Assembly (NCBI RefSeq): GCF_003990045.1
Contig: NZ_RZGZ01000002.1
Location: 806,001 to 870,000 of the forward strand
Length of the DNA: 64,000 nucleotides
Direction: 5' to 3'
Origin: Labedella endophytica
Lineage (GTDB): Bacteria > Actinomycetota > Actinomycetes > Actinomycetales > Microbacteriaceae
Numbering within the stretch: the stretch's first letter is position 1; each line of letters starts with the position of its first letter. The translations under genes were made by a program, and so were the position numbers. The notes beneath the pieces were generated by a model. It saw only the letters and a program-made list of their open reading frames with translations, was not told where the DNA came from and did no database searches. Positions 1 to 7,945 of this stretch are shown piece after piece.

Positions 1-659
1 AGCTCGAAGTAGAGCGGGATGATCGTGAGCGGCAGCGCCGGGAGGCCGGCGGCGGTCTCGAGGACGGCGGGGACCGTGAGCCCGCCCATGCCGTTACCGG
101 CATCGACCACGATCGTGAGCGGACGGATGCCGTCCAAGGGGACGAGTGAACGGAGGTACGAGGCGTAGTCGGTGAGGACGTCGCGCGAGTCGACCGTACC
201 CGGGGTGGCGACGGCCGGGATTCCCTCCGCGAGGTAGGTGGCCGCGCGATCCCTGATGGCGGAGAGACCGGTGGCCTTCGACATGGCCTCGGCCCCGGCG
301 CGCGAGAACTTGATGCCGTTGTACCGGGCCGGGTTGTGGCTCGCCGTGAACATGGCGGCTGGGGCATCGAGGCTGCCCGAGGCGTAGTAGCTCTCGTCCG
401 TGGAGCAGAGGCCGATCGAGATCACGTCGGCACCACGGGCGGTGGCCCCACGTGCGAACGCCTCGGCGAAGCCCGGCGACGAATCGCGCATGTCGTGGCC
501 GACGACGACGGGCGAACCCGCCGCGTCGACCTCGTCCACGAACGCAGCCGCGAGCGCCTCGACGACCTCGTCCGTGAGTCCCTCGCCGACCACACCGCGG
601 ACGTCGTATGCTCCGACGACCGCGTCGAGACGCGCGTCCTGTGCTGAATCCGATGCCAT
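1..659 (-). CDS. manB: Phosphomannomutase/phosphoglucomutase, C-terminus cut by window edge
   Basis: Interconverts mannose-6-phosphate and mannose-1-phosphate (possibly also the glucose phosphates), feeding GDP-mannose and glycan synthesis in the cytoplasm. Only the first 219 residues are present; the family is about 450-480 residues long. The N-terminal alpha-D-phosphohexomutase domain is intact. The catalytic phosphoserine loop reads FTASHNP, with Ser at residue 107, followed by YNGIKFS. The start ATG lies 7 bases after a TAGGGT hexamer and has no ribosome-binding site, so the mRNA is probably leaderless. The neighbours DUF3499 and the metallopeptidase-like gene are the usual actinobacterial partners. 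Family is sure; the exact sugar preference cannot be read from this part. Confidence 0.93.
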   Translation of the reverse strand, partial: MASDSAQDARLDAVVGAYDVRGVVGEGLTDEVVEALAAAFVDEVDAAGSPVVVGHDMRDSSPGFAEAFARGATARGADVISIGLCSTDESYYASGSLDAPAAMFTASHNPARYNGIKFSRAGAEAMSKATGLSAIRDRAATYLAEGIPAVATPGTVDSRDVLTDYASYLRSLVPLDGIRPLTIVVDAGNGMGGLTVPAVLETAAGLPALPLTIIPLYFE

Positions 660-664
660 GAGGA

Positions 665-877
665 TCACCCTACTTCGCCGAGGACGGCGTGACGGATCAC
701 CTGCCACCCCTTGGGGACGGACAGGCGTTCCGAGTGGATCGAGCACAGGTCGTACGTGTGCGGATCGCGGGTGAGCCCGAGGGGACCGAGGACGGCCATC
801 TGATCACCGTAGTCGTAGCTGAGGGTGGACACGGCTTCGCGCGTGCACCCGACCTTCGAGCAGATTCTGTCGTCCAT
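665..877 (-). CDS. DUF3499 family small protein
   Basis: 70-residue protein of unknown function, of a type found in actinobacteria directly upstream of manB (the Rv3258c type, from memory). It begins MDDRICSKVGC. Three cysteines and a histidine (Cys6, Cys11, Cys45 and His48 in CSIH) suggest a small metal-binding fold. The central part contains DYGDQMAVLGPL and the end PKGWQV, both typical of the family. The start is fixed by a TAGACT hexamer 7 bases upstream of the ATG and the absence of any other suitable start. The stop lies 5 bases before the manB start, so the two may also be co-transcribed. Binding of zinc is inference from the cysteine pattern. Confidence 0.85.
   Translation of the reverse strand: MDDRICSKVGCTREAVSTLSYDYGDQMAVLGPLGLTRDPHTYDLCSIHSERLSVPKGWQVIRHAVLGEVG
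667..672 (-). promoter_or_regulatory. -10 element TAGGGT of manB
   Basis: On the minus strand TAGGGT ends 7 bases before the manB ATG, the distance expected if transcription starts at the A of the start codon. It overlaps the last codons of the upstream DUF3499 gene. Confidence 0.6.
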
Positions 878-884
878 CGGCGTC

Positions 885-890
885 AGTCTA
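885..890 (-). promoter_or_regulatory. -10 element TAGACT of the DUF3499 gene
   Basis: TAGACT on the minus strand ends 7 bases before the ATG at 877, which suggests a leaderless mRNA. No ribosome-binding site is visible. Confidence 0.6.
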
Positions 891-911
891 CGGACCACCA
901 CCGACACCGCC

Positions 912-1020
912 CTCGCACCGCGCCGCACCACCCGAGCGACCGAGACACCCGCGACCCACAACGGACACCAACACTCGAGAGGCACCACCCTCGCACCGCG
1001 CCGCGCCGCCCGAGCGACCG
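912..1020. repeat. Imperfect 31-bp direct repeat in a divergent intergenic region
   Basis: The segments 912-942 and 990-1020 agree at 29 of 31 positions; both start with CTCGCACCGCGCCGC and end with CCCGAGCGACCG. They sit 78 bases apart between the divergent DUF3499 and metallopeptidase-like genes, upstream of both -10 elements. They could be a duplicated regulatory site or a neutral duplication. Confidence 0.7.
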
Positions 1021-1031
1021 CCGGCCGCGCG

Positions 1032-1037
1032 TAGGAT
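1032..1037 (+). promoter_or_regulatory. -10 element TAGGAT of the metallopeptidase-like gene
   Basis: TAGGAT ends 6 bases before the ATG at 1044, with no ribosome-binding site between, consistent with a leaderless transcript. Confidence 0.6.
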
Positions 1038-1043
1038 TGCGGC

Positions 1044-1493
1044 ATGAAGCGAAAGGGCGAACGGTCTGCGATCGGAGAACCGGGCAGGCGGGCCGTGCGA
1101 CGGGATCGCCACGGCCGCGCGGGACGCAGTTCGGTCGTCCGACCGCCGCTGCCCGCCCTGCGCACCCGCATCGACCTCTTCGACCAGACGGTCGCGTCGA
1201 CGGCCGACTTCCTCAGGGGGTCCTGGCCGGAGGACCTCGCCGGTGTCCGCTTCGAGGTGCAGGCCATGCCACCCTCGCTCGATTCCGACGACGGCGTCGA
1301 CCGCTGGCACACCGATGCGACCGCGCGGCGGATCACCGTCTTCCGGATCCCCATCCAGCGGCTCAGCCACCTCCACCGCGACGACGAGCTCCATCAGCGC
1401 ATGATGATCGAGAGCTGCGTCTTCCGGGCGACCGCCGAGTTCCTCGGCAAGGACCCATGGGACCTCGGCCCGGAGCGCTTCCGCTTCCTCTGA
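1044..1493 (+). CDS. Metallopeptidase-family (PF06262-like) protein, active-site motif not preserved
   Basis: 149-residue cytoplasmic protein of the zincin-like metallopeptidase family kept next to DUF3499 and manB in actinobacteria (Rv3259 type, from memory). The first 35 residues are basic and Arg-rich. The family body runs from about 40 (LPALRTRIDLFDQTVA) to the end, with FRIPIQRL and the C-terminal DPWDLGPERF. Where catalytic relatives carry HExxH this protein reads RMMIESCVFRATAEF, so the zinc ligands are missing and proteolysis is doubtful. The start follows a TAGGAT hexamer by 6 bases. Its role is unknown. Confidence 0.8.
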   Translation: MKRKGERSAIGEPGRRAVRRDRHGRAGRSSVVRPPLPALRTRIDLFDQTVASTADFLRGSWPEDLAGVRFEVQAMPPSLDSDDGVDRWHTDATARRITVFRIPIQRLSHLHRDDELHQRMMIESCVFRATAEFLGKDPWDLGPERFRFL

Positions 1494-1503
1494 TCGACCG
1501 CCG

Positions 1504-2913
1504 TCAGCGCGTGCGCACGACCACGGGATCCGACGCCGCGCTCGGAGGCGTCACGGGGTAGGACGCGATCCCGATGCCCCCGATGAGCGTGACGGCGGCA
1601 TGCAGCCCTCCGGCTCCCGTCAGGCCGTACACGCGGCCACCGGAGACGGGGCGCACGACCGAGGTGCCGGCCGCCAGCTCGACGACGTCAGACGAGCCGC
1701 CCGAGGCGAGCGTCACCGAACGGTCTTCGTCCGTCGTGTTCACGAGGTTGATCGTGGCCCCCGGTCCGTCCGCGATCGCCACCGACACCGCGTCGTCGAG
1801 GGGATCCGTCGATGCGAACCAGGCGAAGTCGTCCCCGCCCGCTCCGCGTGAAGCGCTGTGGCCGGCGGCGACGACCGGCTCGTCGGAGCTGATCGAGAGG
1901 TCGTAGGTTCCCGGCCCGAGGTCGTCGAGCGGAACGTCGACGACGGAGCCCGCCGCCGCGCGGACGACCCGCGGCTCGGACAGCGATCCGTCCGCCGCAC
2001 GTGCCACGATCGTGACCTCGCCGTCGAGGGAACCGGGCACGAGGACGCGAACGCCGGGAACACGGTAGTCGTATCCGTCCGACCGTTCCACGGGCCGGGA
2101 CGAGGGCACGGCGAAGCCGGGGATCACCTGCTCGACGGCCGGACCGCTCGAGGCGACGACGGCCTCGACGCCCTCCGCGGTGATGGACCGGACGGCGGAC
2201 TGCTGGAGCGCCGCGACGACGGGGGCCCCGACGCTCATGACGTGCACGACCGGGGTGAGGAGGTTGGGTGCGATGCCCGCGAGGGACAGGATGCGCTGGG
2301 AACCGGCGGCGACGACGATGCCCGATGCACCCGGCGCGTCGACGAGCCCGGCCTCGCCGGACACCTCGAGCGAGACGACCGCCTCGACCGTCGAGGGGTT
2401 GGCCAGGGTGAGCACGGTCGTCTGGCCCACGTCGGTCGACCCTCCGACGAGCCACGACTCGGCCGCGGGCTCGTCGCAGGACGACGCCGTGAATCCGGAC
2501 AGGCGTTCGAGATCGACGCGCTGCGTCTGGGCGCCCGCGAGGGTCGACCCGGCGTCGCCCGGTTCCGCGGTGAGCACCGTGGGTCCGGCCCCTCCGCCCG
2601 CGTCGTCCGGTGCGGCGAGCGAGGACGAGGCGGCGTCCCCGTCGCCACCGACACCCGAGACGATCCGCGGCGCGCCCACCGTCGTCGCGGCCGTGGCGGC
2701 GGCGGCGTCCTGACCGAGTTCCACGAGCGCGCCCCCGCAGACGCGCGACTGGTCGGCGGCGACCGGCTCCACCGTGCGGCTCGCCGGAGCGATTCCGATG
2801 GGCGGCAGGTCGAGACGGCCGGCGAGCAGGATCGTGGCGACCGCCGCGGCGACGCCCACGACCCCGACGGCCGTCCGGACGGCGCGGGTCACGGTGACTC
2901 GAGTGGGTCTCAA
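1504..2913 (-). CDS. DUF5719 family secreted or membrane-anchored protein
   Basis: 469-residue protein with an N-terminal hydrophobic segment (about 12-31, VRTAVGVVGVAAAVATILLA) that acts as a signal or anchor, so the rest is outside the membrane. The remainder is Ala/Val/Gly/Ser-rich and beta-rich with no recognisable catalytic motif, as in DUF5719 proteins. It follows the membrane glycosyltransferase gene with a 4-base ATGA overlap (2910-2913), so the two are translationally coupled and probably work together at the cell surface. Function is unknown; involvement in glycan transfer or its control is inferred only from the coupling. Confidence 0.75.
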   Translation of the reverse strand: MRPTRVTVTRAVRTAVGVVGVAAAVATILLAGRLDLPPIGIAPASRTVEPVAADQSRVCGGALVELGQDAAAATAATTVGAPRIVSGVGGDGDAASSSLAAPDDAGGGAGPTVLTAEPGDAGSTLAGAQTQRVDLERLSGFTASSCDEPAAESWLVGGSTDVGQTTVLTLANPSTVEAVVSLEVSGEAGLVDAPGASGIVVAAGSQRILSLAGIAPNLLTPVVHVMSVGAPVVAALQQSAVRSITAEGVEAVVASSGPAVEQVIPGFAVPSSRPVERSDGYDYRVPGVRVLVPGSLDGEVTIVARAADGSLSEPRVVRAAAGSVVDVPLDDLGPGTYDLSISSDEPVVAAGHSASRGAGGDDFAWFASTDPLDDAVSVAIADGPGATINLVNTTDEDRSVTLASGGSSDVVELAAGTSVVRPVSGGRVYGLTGAGGLHAAVTLIGGIGIASYPVTPPSAASDPVVVRTR

Positions 2914-5900
2914 CGTGTCTCTCCCGTTCGAGACGGGGACTCATCGTCCTCGTCGGTGGATCCTGCGTCCGCGGTCTCGCTCGTCGGCTCGTCGAGCGGA
3001 TCGGCCGAGACACCGCTCTCGAGCTCCTCGACGGTCGGGGCGTCACCGTCGGGCGTCTCGCCCTCCCCGTCGCCGTCCGATGCGATCGCCCCGTCGACGG
3101 GCGCGTCGTCCGACCAGTCGGGATCGGACTGTCCGTCGGCGGGTTCGACGAGGTCGGGCAGCGCATCGATCGCGCCGTCGGCCTCGTCCGGCGCCGCGCG
3201 ACGGCGCGCGGCCGGGCGGATGCCGACGGTGCGCGGCCGACGGCGGGCCGCCTCGCGGGATGCCGCCGTCGGCACCGCGATGAGGAGCGCGATCAGGAAG
3301 ACGGCGATCCAGGCCACCGGTACGACCGTCGACCAGAACGGATCGACGGCGTCCTGCTCGGGCCGCTCGGCCTCTCCCACGTTGCGCCACAGCTCTCCGG
3401 CGTCCGTCGGTCCTACGTACTCGACCGCCGGGTTCGCCGTGAGAGCCGCAACGGCGTCGGCCGCGAGCTCGTCCGGCCCCCGCTCGGAGCCGGTCGGAGC
3501 AGCGTCGTCGATCGCCGCATCATCGAGCGCGGCCACCTCGCTCGGTTCCTCGGCCAGGAGGACGAAGTCGATCCCGAGCGCGGCCAGTTCGGGCGCGGCA
3601 TCGAGCCCGCTGCGAGAGACCAGGTTGCCGGCGAGCTCGGCGATCCGGGTGTCCGTCCCGCCCGTGGGGTCGGAGGTCCGTCGGACGGTCGACTGGTCGT
3701 CCAGCAGATCGCCGCGTCCCGGCAGGTAGCGCACCGCGATCGACCCGTCGGCGAGCGGGGTGATCTGCAAGGTCCCGATCCCGGGGTCCTCGGACGCGGC
3801 CGCGTCGACGTAGGCGGGCAGCGTCCGGCCGGATCCGGCGACGACGGACGAGCTCCCGAGCGGTTTGGCCGCGGCCAGGGGTGCCACGACCACGGCGAGA
3901 CCGAGGACGGCGACGACCGCCGGCACGAGTCCGCGGCGCCGGAGTCCATCGAGGCCCGAGAGGGCCGCCCCCGAGAGCCCGAGCCAGTAGAGGCTCAGGG
4001 CACTCCCCTGCCAGACCGAGATCGGTTCACCGTCGAGCGTGGCGATCGTCAGGGATCCCGCGGCCACCGCGGTGCCGGCGCCGAGCAGAGCGATGCCGAG
4101 GAGGACGAGGGTGCGACGCTGTCCCCTGACGAAGAGGCCGGCGAGGGCGAGGAGTGCGAGCGGCACGAGCAGGACCGGCAGGACGATCGAGAGGATGTCC
4201 GCCGGCAGCGACCACCCGGTCGCGAGGCCGGACCACGTCGAGTCACGGTCCACGGGGAAGCCCGAGAGGATCGAGGCGGGGCCGACGGCCGTCGTCGCGG
4301 CCCCTGCCCCGGGATCGGCGAGCAGGGCCAGCCACCGGGCCGGCTGGATGCCCTGCTGCCACACGAGCGGCGCGAACAGGACGAGCGTCGGGACCGGCAC
4401 GAGGAGCACGCGGAACACGCCGCGACCCGCGGAGACGAGGGCGAGGAGCCAGATCACCCCGAGAGGGAGCGCGAGCACCGGCGCGCACGCCACGACGATC
4501 GCGAGGAGGACGCTCGTCGCGGCCGCCGAGGCCCACGACCGAGCGGCGGATGTTCCCGCGAGGAACAGCCAGGGCAGCGTGAGGTGGACGAGCACGGCGG
4601 TCGGCCGTCCATCGGCGAGAGCCGCGAGGAATGTGGGCGACAGCGTCCAGAGGACGGCCCCGACGATGCGGTAGCCGCTCCGTTCCGTCAGCCGCGTCGC
4701 CGCCATCCATCCGCCGAGCGTGGCGAGGGGGAAGGCGACGAGCCACACGAGCACGAGCGAGAAGGAGGGGTCCCAGAACGTCAGGGTCCCGAGTACGGCG
4801 ACCACGACCGTGAACGGATCGGATGCGCCGACGAAGCCGGTCCCGACGTCGCGCCAGCCCCAGCCGACGTTCGCCCACAGCTCGGTGACCGAACGGGAGA
4901 GCGGCAGGAGAGCTCCGCCGTCGAGCACCGTCGCGGGAACGAGGGGAAGGAGGAGAACGAGGCCGAGGACGGCGGAGCCGAGGACGAACCAGGCTCCCCC
5001 TCCCCCGAAGAACCGCAGATCCGTGCGCTCGACCCATTCGCGGTCGTCGCCGCTGACCTCGCGCTCGAGATCGCGCCGACGCCGGAGCTCCCGCCACGGC
5101 ATGCGCAGGTCGGAGATCGTCGACCAACCGACGCGGCGCGACCCGGCGAGGTTCGATCGGGCCGCGAAGACGCGGGGGTCCGCGAAGGCGGCCCTGAACG
5201 CCGCCCGGAACTCCGACCCGACGAGGCCCGGCCGCTTGAGCACGAGCAGGGCGATCGACCGCGCGACGGCGAGCGGCAGGATCGAGAGCCAGTGGAGCGG
5301 GAGCAGCGCCGCTCGGGAGTAGACGAGTCGGCGGTGGATCTCGGCCGAGCGGGCGAGTCGAGCGCGTCGTTGGGCTGTACCCCACCCCCGCCCGCGGGGG
5401 GCGCCGGCGACGCCGTCGCCCGCGGAGGACACGACGGCCTCGGGGACGAGAGTCACCCGGCTGCCGGCGAGACGCACGCGCACACCGAGGTCGAGGCCGT
5501 CGTCCACGGGGCCGAGTGCGGGGTCGAATCCGCCGATCTCCTCGAAGACGCTCGCCCGTACGAGCATGCCGATCGGCGAGACCGCGAGGACGTCGGTCTC
5601 CCCGTCGTGCTGTCCCTGGTCGAGCTCGTCGGTCACGAGCTCGACGGTGCGGCCGAGGGTCGTCATGGTCTCGCCGAGTGATCGGATGCGACGCGGGTCG
5701 TCCGCATCGACGACCTTCGGTCCCGCGACGGCGACGGAGGGTGCGACCTCGACGCCCGCGAGCAGTCGCGCAAGGGCGGTGGGTTCCGGTGCGGTGTCCT
5801 GCGCCAGGAGCCAGAGGTAGTCGTCCTCGCCACCGGGCTCCTCGACGATCCGGAGCCCGGCCGCGACCGCACGGCCGAACGGGAGGTTCTCCGACGTCGT

Positions 5901-6077
5901 CACGATCTGGTCGACCCGGCCGTCGTCGAACGCACGGACGATCTCGTCCTTCGCGTCGACCGCCACCCCGATGACCCGATCGGCCGGGCGCGTCTGCGCG
6001 GAGACGGCTGCGAGGGTTCGGCGGAGGCGCTCAGCGCTCGAATGCGCGACGACGAGGACGGTTACGCGGGTCTCCAT
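2910..6077 (-). CDS. GT2 glycosyltransferase with long polytopic membrane region
   Basis: 1055-residue fusion. Residues 1-240 form a GT-A family 2 glycosyltransferase (starts METRVTVLVVAHSSAERLRR; LWLLAQDTAPEP at the metal-binding loop; GGFDPALGPVDDGLDLGVR in the acceptor region). From about 260 to 735 there are many membrane segments. About 735-920 forms an extracytoplasmic part, followed by one more membrane segment near 935-955 and an acidic Asp/Glu/Ser/Thr-rich tail. It probably transfers sugars to an envelope glycan or lipid at the membrane. It is the first gene of a two-gene unit with the DUF5719 gene. A TAGGCT hexamer lies 9 bases upstream of the ATG. Donor and acceptor cannot be told from sequence. 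Confidence 0.85.
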   Translation of the reverse strand: METRVTVLVVAHSSAERLRRTLAAVSAQTRPADRVIGVAVDAKDEIVRAFDDGRVDQIVTTSENLPFGRAVAAGLRIVEEPGGEDDYLWLLAQDTAPEPTALARLLAGVEVAPSVAVAGPKVVDADDPRRIRSLGETMTTLGRTVELVTDELDQGQHDGETDVLAVSPIGMLVRASVFEEIGGFDPALGPVDDGLDLGVRVRLAGSRVTLVPEAVVSSAGDGVAGAPRGRGWGTAQRRARLARSAEIHRRLVYSRAALLPLHWLSILPLAVARSIALLVLKRPGLVGSEFRAAFRAAFADPRVFAARSNLAGSRRVGWSTISDLRMPWRELRRRRDLEREVSGDDREWVERTDLRFFGGGGAWFVLGSAVLGLVLLLPLVPATVLDGGALLPLSRSVTELWANVGWGWRDVGTGFVGASDPFTVVVAVLGTLTFWDPSFSLVLVWLVAFPLATLGGWMAATRLTERSGYRIVGAVLWTLSPTFLAALADGRPTAVLVHLTLPWLFLAGTSAARSWASAAATSVLLAIVVACAPVLALPLGVIWLLALVSAGRGVFRVLLVPVPTLVLFAPLVWQQGIQPARWLALLADPGAGAATTAVGPASILSGFPVDRDSTWSGLATGWSLPADILSIVLPVLLVPLALLALAGLFVRGQRRTLVLLGIALLGAGTAVAAGSLTIATLDGEPISVWQGSALSLYWLGLSGAALSGLDGLRRRGLVPAVVAVLGLAVVVAPLAAAKPLGSSSVVAGSGRTLPAYVDAAASEDPGIGTLQITPLADGSIAVRYLPGRGDLLDDQSTVRRTSDPTGGTDTRIAELAGNLVSRSGLDAAPELAALGIDFVLLAEEPSEVAALDDAAIDDAAPTGSERGPDELAADAVAALTANPAVEYVGPTDAGELWRNVGEAERPEQDAVDPFWSTVVPVAWIAVFLIALLIAVPTAASREAARRRPRTVGIRPAARRRAAPDEADGAIDALPDLVEPADGQSDPDWSDDAPVDGAIASDGDGEGETPDGDAPTVEELESGVSADPLDEPTSETADAGSTDEDDESPSRTGETR

Positions 6078-6086
6078 AGCGCGATC

Positions 6087-6092
6087 AGCCTA
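6087..6092 (-). promoter_or_regulatory. -10 element TAGGCT of the GT2/DUF5719 unit
   Basis: TAGGCT ends 9 bases before the ATG at 6077. No ribosome-binding site is present, so the leader is zero to a few bases long. Confidence 0.5.
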
Positions 6093-6186
6093 AGCCGGTC
6101 GGACGCGAACTCGGCGTCATCGACGGGCGTGGTCGAATTCGTGCCCGACCTGCGCGGCGGCGGTCGGGCCGTCGCCGTGATTCAGA

Positions 6187-6510
6187 TCAGACCGCGCGCT
6201 TCTTGAGCTTCCGACGCTCGCGCTCCGAGAGCCCGCCCCAGATACCGAAACGCTCGTCGTTCTGCAGGGCGTAGTCGAGGCACTGACCGCGGACCTCGCA
6301 CGAGCCGCAGATGCGCTTGGCGTCGCGAGTGGATCCGCCCTTCTCGGGGAAGAACGCCTCGGGGTCCGTCTGCGCACAGAGGGAGTCGGACTGCCAGGCG
6401 AGGGGGTTGTCATCCTCGGGGGCCGATCGCCGCACGCCGGGGACTCCGAGCTGGACGGGGTCGACGAACCAGTTGTCCGGGACTCCTGAGTATTCGTTCG
6501 GAATGCCCAT
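6187..6510 (-). CDS. whiB2: WhiB-family iron-sulfur transcription regulator (WhiB2/WhmD-like)
   Basis: 107-residue regulator that binds a [4Fe-4S] cluster and works with the primary sigma factor; WhiB2/WhmD members control septation and cell division in other actinobacteria. The four cluster cysteines are Cys45, Cys68, Cys71 and Cys77 (CxxC in ICGSCEVRGQC). The GIWGG turn is at 89-93, followed by a basic tail ERERRKLKKRAV that contacts DNA. The start at 6510 was chosen over an ATG 24 bases upstream because GGGGAG lies 6 bases before it. It has its own sigma-70-like promoter with a palindrome across the -10. WhiB2 also sits near manB in mycobacteria. Confidence 0.93.
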   Translation of the reverse strand: MGIPNEYSGVPDNWFVDPVQLGVPGVRRSAPEDDNPLAWQSDSLCAQTDPEAFFPEKGGSTRDAKRICGSCEVRGQCLDYALQNDERFGIWGGLSERERRKLKKRAV

Positions 6511-6567
6511 ACCGTCTCCCCACCTACGTCGCACTCGGCCTGCGACGCTGCCCGCGTCGTCCCCCTA

Positions 6568-6596
6568 ATTACACCCGTGTAGTTCGCGTCGGTCAA
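6568..6596 (-). promoter_or_regulatory. Promoter of whiB2 with palindrome over the -10
   Basis: On the minus strand TTGACC (-35) is followed after exactly 17 bases by TGTAAT (-10). A 12-base palindrome-like site, TACACCCGTGTA on the plus strand (6570-6581), overlaps the -10 and the end of the spacer, where a bound repressor would block polymerase. The leader to the whiB2 ATG would be roughly 50 bases long. Confidence 0.6.
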
Positions 6597-6707
6597 GTCG
6601 TGGATCGTAAACCCTCGACCCCCAATAGAGGGTTGCGACACGGCGAGTCGTGTGCGTTTCGCGTCAGGACACGGGTTTGCAATTCCACGGCGCTCATGCG
6701 TCGAGGA

Positions 6708-6857
6708 TCAATCCACCCGCGCGCCGTCGTCACGAAAAGGAGACGCCCCGGCGTGTCGCGTCGGTCGCGCGCGGTACCCGTCGCGGTGCACATCGACGAG
6801 GGTCCACACGACGGCGGCGAGGACGAGGAGAGCGGTCAGTACGAGGAAGATGGTCAT
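6708..6857 (-). CDS. Small single-pass membrane protein (49 aa)
   Basis: Short gene with no assigned function. The product starts with MTIFLVLTALLVLAAVVW, a clear membrane helix at residues 2-21, and continues with a positively charged tail containing VHRDGYRARPTR. From memory, similar short proteins with a RDGYR-PTR motif after one membrane helix occur in Microbacteriaceae. The positive-inside rule would put the tail in the cytoplasm. It lies between whiB2 and the divergent GlxA-type regulator. Start and length are a best reading; there is no strong ribosome-binding site. Function is unknown. Confidence 0.6.
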   Translation of the reverse strand: MTIFLVLTALLVLAAVVWTLVDVHRDGYRARPTRHAGASPFRDDGARVD

Positions 6858-6949
6858 GGCAGTAAATCTAGGAATTGCGTGATTCCGCCACGAGTGACAG
6901 GATCGTCAAAGATCAGTCGATTCCTGCCACGTGTTCTCCGGAGGGCCCC

Positions 6950-7924
6950 ATGCTCCGCTCCATCGCCGTCATCGCCATCCCCGACCTCGCGCCCTTCGAG
7001 TTCGGGGTGCTCGCCGAGGTCTTCGGCATCGATCGGAGCGAACACGGCGGGCCCACGTTCGATTTCCACGTCGTGACCGCCGATCCGGGTGTGGTCGCCA
7101 TGAAGAACGGACTCGGTCTCGTGGTGTCGGAGGGACTCGAGGCGGCGGCGCACGCCGACCTCGTCGCCGTCCCGGCCTTCGGCTCCAGCGAGACCGAGAT
7201 CGATCCACGGGTCGTCGAGACCCTGCGCGCGGCCGAGCGACGCGGAGCCTGGGTGTTGAGCGTATGCAGCGGCGCCTTCGCTCTCGCGGCGGCCGGCCTT
7301 CTCGACGGCCGGCGCTCGACGACCCACTGGATGCACGCCGACGATCTCGCCCGCGTCTGCCCGGGCACCGAGGTCGACCCCGACGTCCTCTTCGTCGAGG
7401 ACCGACGCGTCATCACCGGGGCCGGCACGGCCGCGGGAATCGATGCGTGCCTGCACCTCGTCCGCCAAGAGCTCGGCGCCGCGGCGGCGAACGTGATCGC
7501 CCGCCGCATGGTCGTGCCGCCGCAGCGAGACGGGGGTCAGGCCCAGTTCATCCAGTCCCCTCCCGAGCACGAGCGAGTCTCTTCACTCGCCGCCGTCACG
7601 AGTTGGATGGTCGACAACCTCGCCGAGGACCAGCCCGTCTCCGTGCTCGCGCGGCGCGCCCTCATGTCGGAGCGCACCTTCGCCCGACGGTTCCGCGCCG
7701 AGCTCGGCGCCACCCCTGCTGCCTGGCTCAATCGTCAGCGCCTCATCCGCGCCCAGCAGCTCCTGGAGCAGTCCGACCTCGGACTCGAACGCATCGCGGA
7801 GGAGAGCGGATTCGGCAGCGCGTCGGTCATGCGCCACCATTTCGTCCGCACGCTCAAGACCACCCCGAACGCGTATCGCCGAGCGTTCTCCTGCCTCGAC
7901 GACGAGGCGCTCCTCACCGTTTGA
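6950..7924 (+). CDS. GlxA-family transcriptional regulator (DJ-1/PfpI + AraC HTH)
   Basis: 324-residue regulator. Residues 1-185 form a DJ-1/PfpI (class I amidotransferase-like) domain with a cysteine elbow VCSGAF (Cys106) and the motif THWMHADDL, typical of GlxA-type ligand-sensing domains. Residues about 210-315 form the AraC/XylS double helix-turn-helix (SERTFARRFRAELG; RIAEESGFGSASVMRHHF). The start at 6950 follows GGAGG by 4-5 bases; an in-frame ATG at 6875 lacks such a site. It is transcribed toward manA and is followed by no other plus-strand gene, so its targets are unknown. It may control the divergent small gene or distant operons. Confidence 0.9.
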   Translation: MLRSIAVIAIPDLAPFEFGVLAEVFGIDRSEHGGPTFDFHVVTADPGVVAMKNGLGLVVSEGLEAAAHADLVAVPAFGSSETEIDPRVVETLRAAERRGAWVLSVCSGAFALAAAGLLDGRRSTTHWMHADDLARVCPGTEVDPDVLFVEDRRVITGAGTAAGIDACLHLVRQELGAAAANVIARRMVVPPQRDGGQAQFIQSPPEHERVSSLAAVTSWMVDNLAEDQPVSVLARRALMSERTFARRFRAELGATPAAWLNRQRLIRAQQLLEQSDLGLERIAEESGFGSASVMRHHFVRTLKTTPNAYRRAFSCLDDEALLTV

Positions 7925-7945
7925 GAGGGCGCGACTCCGGGTTCC

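Noticed and set aside
1858-3729. Long plus-strand open frame opposite DUF5719 and the membrane glycosyltransferase
   Set aside because: Composition is dominated by Arg, Gly, Asp and Ser from GC-rich complement sequence; no domain or start signal.
6600-7076. Plus-strand open frames upstream of the GlxA-type regulator
   Set aside because: They overlap the small membrane protein gene and the regulator start, lack motifs, and the regulator start at 6950 has a good ribosome-binding site.
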